Position numbers and translations under genes: made by a program. A stretch of DNA of 8,152 nucleotides from Pseudomonadota bacterium (GTDB lineage: Bacteria; Pseudomonadota; Alphaproteobacteria; Reyranellales; Reyranellaceae): the NCBI GenBank assembly GCA_023386865.1, contig JAEWIV010000133.1, positions 1-8,152 on the forward strand. Direction: 5' to 3'. The notes under the pieces were generated by a model. The model worked only from the letters and a program-made list of their open reading frames with translations. It was not told the DNA's origin and did no database searches. Below are positions 5,675 to 8,152 of the stretch, one piece after another; the first letter of the stretch is position 1, and each line of letters opens with the position of its first letter.

Positions 5675-6915
5675 TCCGCGTTGATCGCGACATAGCCCTG
5701 CGTCAGGTCGCAGGTCCAGATCGTGGCCCGGCCCGGACCTCCGACACCGACGTCGACGCGAATGTCGATCTCGCGTGACTTCATGTAGGCGGCAATCGTC
5801 GGCTCGTGGTAGCTCGCGGCACGCTCCCCGTTCTCCGCAACGGCATGATTGCCGAACCAGATCGAGAGGTTGTCGCGGTCCGCGGCCTCGCCGGACTTGC
5901 CGACGGCCATGACGACGCGACCCCAGTTCGGGTCCTCGCCGGCGATCGCCGTCTTGACGAGGGGCGAGTTCGCGACCGACAGGCCGATGCGGCGCGCGGC
6001 GGCATCGCTTTCCGCTCCCGCGATCACGAGCGTCACGAACTTCGAGAGGCCTTCGCCGTCCTTGGCAACCATGATCGCCAGCTCCTTCAGCAGATCGTGC
6101 GTCGCCGCCGTGAATTCGGCGAGCGACGGGTCGCCGATTTTGTCGACCGGCGTCTGGCCGCGCATGGCCGCGGCGCCCGTCGCGAACATCAGGCACGTGT
6201 CGCTGGTGGAGGTATCGCCATCGACCGTCATGCAATTGAAGCTGGTCGCCGCGCCACTGCTCATGATCTGCTGCAACGCCGCGGCCGAGATGGCCGCGTC
6301 GGTGAACAGAAAGCAGAGCATCGTCGCCATGTCGGGCGCCATCATGCCTGCGCCCTTGCAGAAGCCGTTGATCGTGACCTCGACATTGCCGATCCTTGCC
6401 ATGCGGGTTGCAAGCTTCGGATAGGTGTCGGTCGTCATGATGGCGCGCGCGGCCATGGCCCAGCCGTCGGCCTTGGCCGATCTGACGAGGCCGTCGAGCA
6501 GATGCCGGAACTTTCCGGCCTCCAGCGGCTCGCCGATGACCCCGGTCGATGCAAGGTAGACCTCGCTCCGCTCGCAGCCGGTGGCTTTCATCGCGAACTC
6601 GGCGGTCGCCTCGACGGCTTCCCGGCCGCGCTTGCCCGTGAAGGCGTTGGCGTTGCCCGCGTTGACCACCAGGATGCGCGCCTTGCCGTCCGTGAGGCTC
6701 TGTCGGCACCACAGGAGGGGCGCCGAGCATGTCTTCGACTGCGTCAGCACGCCGGCTACAGCCGTGCCGGAATCGAGCACGGCGACCATCAGGTCGTCAC
6801 GGTTCTTGTAGCGGATTCCGGCCTCGCAGGCGGCGAAACGGACGCCCTCGATCGCCGGCATGTCGGCAAGCTCAGTCGGGGCGAAGGGGGAGATTTTGGC
6901 AGGGTCGTGGGTCAT
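5662..6915 (-). CDS. argJ: Bifunctional glutamate N-acetyltransferase / amino-acid N-acetyltransferase (ornithine acetyltransferase)
   Basis: The product is 417 residues, normal for ArgJ. The enzyme moves acetyl from N2-acetylornithine to glutamate in the cyclic arginine pathway; many members can also acetylate glutamate with acetyl-CoA. ArgJ cuts itself before a threonine to give two chains. The cleavage and active site is seen in KGAGMMAPDMATML (187-200), with Thr198 as N-terminal nucleophile of the beta chain and Ala197 ending the alpha chain. STGVIG (123-128) gives the oxyanion-hole threonine and glycine. Other family marks are VNAGNANAFTG (84-94), EDPNWGR in the C-terminal half and the NADYRS end. 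The ATG at 6915 is preceded by GAGAGAG on the minus strand, a modest ribosome site. No other arginine gene is nearby. A terminator and an arginine-rich small ORF lie just upstream in the same direction, suggesting attenuation. Confidence 0.96.
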   Translation of the reverse strand: MTHDPAKISPFAPTELADMPAIEGVRFAACEAGIRYKNRDDLMVAVLDSGTAVAGVLTQSKTCSAPLLWCRQSLTDGKARILVVNAGNANAFTGKRGREAVEATAEFAMKATGCERSEVYLASTGVIGEPLEAGKFRHLLDGLVRSAKADGWAMAARAIMTTDTYPKLATRMARIGNVEVTINGFCKGAGMMAPDMATMLCFLFTDAAISAAALQQIMSSGAATSFNCMTVDGDTSTSDTCLMFATGAAAMRGQTPVDKIGDPSLAEFTAATHDLLKELAIMVAKDGEGLSKFVTLVIAGAESDAAARRIGLSVANSPLVKTAIAGEDPNWGRVVMAVGKSGEAADRDNLSIWFGNHAVAENGERAASYHEPTIAAYMKSREIDIRVDVGVGGPGRATIWTCDLTQGYVAINADYRS

Positions 6916-6936
6916 GGCTCACACTCTCTCGGGCAC

Positions 6937-6967
6937 AAAAAAAAGCCGCGCTCAGGGGGCGCGGCTT
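6937..6967 (-). terminator. Rho-independent terminator in the argJ leader (possible attenuator)
   Basis: On the minus strand AAGCCGCGC (67-59 of 69xx) pairs with GCGCGGCTT (51-43) in a 9-bp GC-rich stem with a 7-nt loop, followed directly by a run of eight T (6944-6937). The T-run is on the minus strand only, so it stops transcription heading toward argJ. It ends 21 bases before the argJ start codon. The neighbouring gene on the right is on the plus strand, so no large minus-strand gene exists that this could terminate; that makes a leader attenuator, or a relic of a lost upstream gene, the likely explanations. Confidence 0.88.
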
Positions 6968-6974
6968 GCGGTCG

Positions 6975-6989
6975 GACGCAGCATGCGTC
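6975..6989 (-). other. Short hairpin at the stop codon of the arginine-rich leader ORF
   Basis: GACGCA (6975-6980) and TGCGTC (6984-6989) form a perfect 6-bp stem with a 3-nt loop. On the RNA the stem starts within the leader ORF's stop codon (6990-6988), so a ribosome at the stop would melt it. It lies 7 bases before the terminator stem. Such an intermediate hairpin is what an attenuation leader would contain, but its role is an inference. Confidence 0.5.
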
Positions 6990-7050
6990 ATCGCACTCGC
7001 GCTCTTCGGGCGGTGCGGCGACGGCGTCGGATGTGCCAGAGGTTCGTCAT
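6988..7050 (-). CDS. Putative arginine-rich leader peptide upstream of argJ (20 aa)
   Basis: Read on the minus strand from ATG 7050: MTNLWHI, then RRRRRTARRARVR, then TGA. Nine of 20 residues are arginine, with five in a row at codons 8-12 (CGA CGC CGT CGC CGC), and rarer codons such as AGA and several CGA among them. The ORF is followed by a hairpin at its stop codon, a rho-independent terminator and argJ. This is the layout of amino-acid attenuators such as trpL or hisL, where the peptide is rich in the end product of the controlled gene. A longer in-frame start exists at ATG 7083 (adding MNSQDGALVGA). Neither start has a clear Shine-Dalgarno sequence; translation could be leaderless, as known for trpL of Sinorhizobium. 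Arginine codons are common by chance in GC-rich DNA, so this remains a candidate; I do not recognise it as a described peptide. Confidence 0.45.
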   Translation of the reverse strand: MTNLWHIRRRRRTARRARVR

Positions 7051-7059
7051 GGCGCCGAC

Positions 7060-7088
7060 AAGTGCGCCATCTTGAGAATTCATGTCAA
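7060..7088 (-). promoter_or_regulatory. Possible promoter for the argJ leader transcript
   Basis: On the minus strand a perfect -35 hexamer TTGACA (7088-7083) is followed after 17 bases by GCACTT (7065-7060), a poor -10. The spacing would start transcription at or just before the leader ATG at 7050, fitting a leaderless leader peptide. The weak -10 keeps this a low-confidence call. Confidence 0.25.
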
Positions 7089-7124
7089 GCCGATAGTCTG
7101 TCGACCAAAGACAGGGTGGGAAGA
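7073..7124 (+). promoter_or_regulatory. Possible promoter and ribosome site of the Bug-family gene
   Basis: TTGAGA (7073-7078) and TAGTCT (7095-7100), 16 bases apart, are a fair -35/-10 pair on the plus strand. They overlap the proposed divergent argJ leader promoter. The purine-rich AGGGTGGGAAGA just before ATG 7125 is the likely ribosome site, though not a canonical one. Confidence 0.25.
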
Positions 7125-8096
7125 ATGCTCAAGAGACGCAGCGTGCTGGCGGTTGCCGGCTGGACCATCGTCGGCGCCTCGGCCGTGCGTGCGCAGGCCT
7201 GGCCGAACGGGCCGGTCAAGATCGTGGTGCCCTACATTCCGGGCGGCGCCACCGACACGGCGGGCCGCCTGGTCGCCGAGAAGATGACGGCGCTGCTCGG
7301 CCAGCAGGTGATCGTCGAGAACCGCGGCGGCGGCAACACCATCATCGGCATGGAGCTGGTGGCCAAGGCCAGACCCGACGGCCAGACCTTGCTGCTCGGC
7401 ACGACGACCCTCGCGACCAACGCCGCGCTCGGCCTCAAGCAGCCCTACGATCCTCTGAAGGATTTCCAGCCGATCTCGACCTTGGCCGACATTCCCGACC
7501 TGATCGCCTACAACAACGACGTGCCGGTGAAAAACTGGGCCGAGTTCGCCGACTGGGTGAACAAGCAGCCGCAGAAGGTGCGCTTCGCGACGTCGGGCAT
7601 CGGCAACCAGCCGCATCTCTGGATGGAGCTGTTCAAGACCCGCAACAAGCTCACCATGGAGGTCGTGGCCTACAAGGGCGCCGCCGACGCCATTCGCGAC
7701 GTGCTGGCGGGGCACGTGCCGATGATCTGCGACGTGGTCCTGCCGACCGGCAACCACGTCAAGGCCGGGCGCATGAAGGGCCTGGTCGTGGCCTCGTCGG
7801 AACGGTCGCCGATGTGCCCGGACGTGCCGACCGTGATCGAGCTCGGCATGCCCGACATGGTGAGCGCGGTGTTCTACGGCCTGGTGGCGCCTGCCGGCAC
7901 GCCGCGTCCGGTGATCGATCGGCTGAATGCGCTCTGCCACGAGATCATCAAGGACCCCGAGGTGAAGAAGAAGTTCGGCGATCTCGGGTTCTTCATGACC
8001 GGCAGCACGCCCGAGGCCTATCTCGAGAAGCTGAAGTTCGAGACCGCGCGCTGGACCAAGGTGGTCAAGGACAACGACATCAAGGTCGAGGGGTAG
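7125..8096 (+). CDS. Bug-family (TctC-like) tripartite tricarboxylate transporter substrate-binding protein
   Basis: The product is 323 residues, the normal length for Bug proteins (periplasmic receptors of the tripartite tricarboxylate transporter type). The N-terminus MLKRRSVLAVAGWTIVGASA, then VRA before QAWP, is a signal peptide with probable cleavage after VRA (residue 23); the RRSVL start resembles a loose Tat signal but Sec export is equally possible. The mature protein opens with WPNGPVKIVVPYIPGGATDT (26-45), the typical first strand and ligand loop of the family. Other family marks are QQVIVENRGGGNTIIG (60-75), SGIGNQPHLWMELF (157-170), YKGAADAIRDVLAGHV (183-198) and YGLVAPAGTPRPVIDRLN (251-268). 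ATG 7125 is used because the signal peptide starts exactly there, though the frame is open far upstream. No TctA/TctB membrane genes are in view, so it is an orphan receptor here. The ligand, usually a carboxylate or similar small molecule, is unknown. Confidence 0.93.
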   Translation: MLKRRSVLAVAGWTIVGASAVRAQAWPNGPVKIVVPYIPGGATDTAGRLVAEKMTALLGQQVIVENRGGGNTIIGMELVAKARPDGQTLLLGTTTLATNAALGLKQPYDPLKDFQPISTLADIPDLIAYNNDVPVKNWAEFADWVNKQPQKVRFATSGIGNQPHLWMELFKTRNKLTMEVVAYKGAADAIRDVLAGHVPMICDVVLPTGNHVKAGRMKGLVVASSERSPMCPDVPTVIELGMPDMVSAVFYGLVAPAGTPRPVIDRLNALCHEIIKDPEVKKKFGDLGFFMTGSTPEAYLEKLKFETARWTKVVKDNDIKVEG

Positions 8097-8108
8097 TCTT
8101 GCCGGACC

Positions 8109-8152
8109 GCGGACCTCCAGGTCCGCTCATGAATCATGATGCGGACCTGGAG
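8109..8152. repeat. Palindromic intergenic repeat, cut by the window end
   Basis: The 8-mer GCGGACCT or its complement AGGTCCGC occurs three times: 8109-8116 (direct), 8119-8126 (inverted) and 8141-8148 (direct). The first two form a tight hairpin with a CC centre. CTCCAGGTCCGC (8115-8126) also pairs with GCGGACCTGGAG (8141-8152), and two TCATGA palindromes (8127-8132, 8134-8139) lie in the loop. The alternative hairpins and the lack of a T-run suggest a dispersed palindromic element, though it could also act as a 3' stabiliser or weak terminator for the Bug-family gene, which ends 12 bases before it. Confidence 0.7.

Noticed and set aside
5372..6730. 452-codon minus-strand ORF, and a 493-codon plus-strand ORF at 5806-7287
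   Set aside because: Both overlap argJ in other frames and lack any domain; argJ has every family motif.
6729..7124. Upstream extension of the Bug-family reading frame
   Set aside because: The open frame reaches back through argJ and the leader region, but a signal peptide begins exactly at ATG 7125 and the extension has no family similarity.

Overview
The window looks like chromosomal DNA of a GC-rich alphaproteobacterium, perhaps near Reyranella, Bradyrhizobium or other Hyphomicrobiales. This is inferred from gene content and style: a KorA-type 2-oxoacid:acceptor oxidoreductase, Bug-type solute-binding proteins, CzcO-like flavoproteins, strong G/C third-position bias, GTG and TTG starts, and large palindromic intergenic repeats. 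There is no sign of a phage, plasmid, insertion sequence, CRISPR array, tRNA or rRNA.

Left part (1-2104, minus strand). A GltD-like FAD/NAD(P) oxidoreductase with fused ferredoxin clusters lies directly upstream of the 5' end of korA, the alpha subunit of a 2-oxoglutarate (2-oxoacid):acceptor oxidoreductase. They look like one redox operon. Two things are odd. The last 4Fe-4S motif of the flavoprotein is cut by an in-frame TAG, and the normal family C-terminus follows in frame. The gap between the genes is filled by a multi-hairpin palindromic repeat whose outer edge supplies the korA ribosome binding site.

Middle part (2263-5674). An AraC-family regulator with an N-terminal cupin-like sensor (minus) is divergent from an MFS transporter (plus), a typical regulator/efflux-pump pair. 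Next comes a CzcO-like flavin monooxygenase-type protein (plus) whose upstream gap holds a palindrome resembling a TetR-family operator.

Right part (5662-8152). argJ (minus), the bifunctional ornithine acetyltransferase of arginine synthesis, converges on the flavoprotein with a 13-bp overlap. Upstream of argJ is the most interesting structure: a small ORF with 9 arginines in 20 codons, five of them consecutive, then a small hairpin at its stop codon, then a rho-independent terminator facing argJ, all within about 135 bases. This has the layout of a transcription attenuator sensing arginine. A divergent gene for a secreted Bug/TctC-type substrate-binding protein follows, and the window ends inside another palindromic repeat.

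Calls rest on reading motifs by eye. Families are secure for the large genes; substrates and the regulatory elements are inferences.
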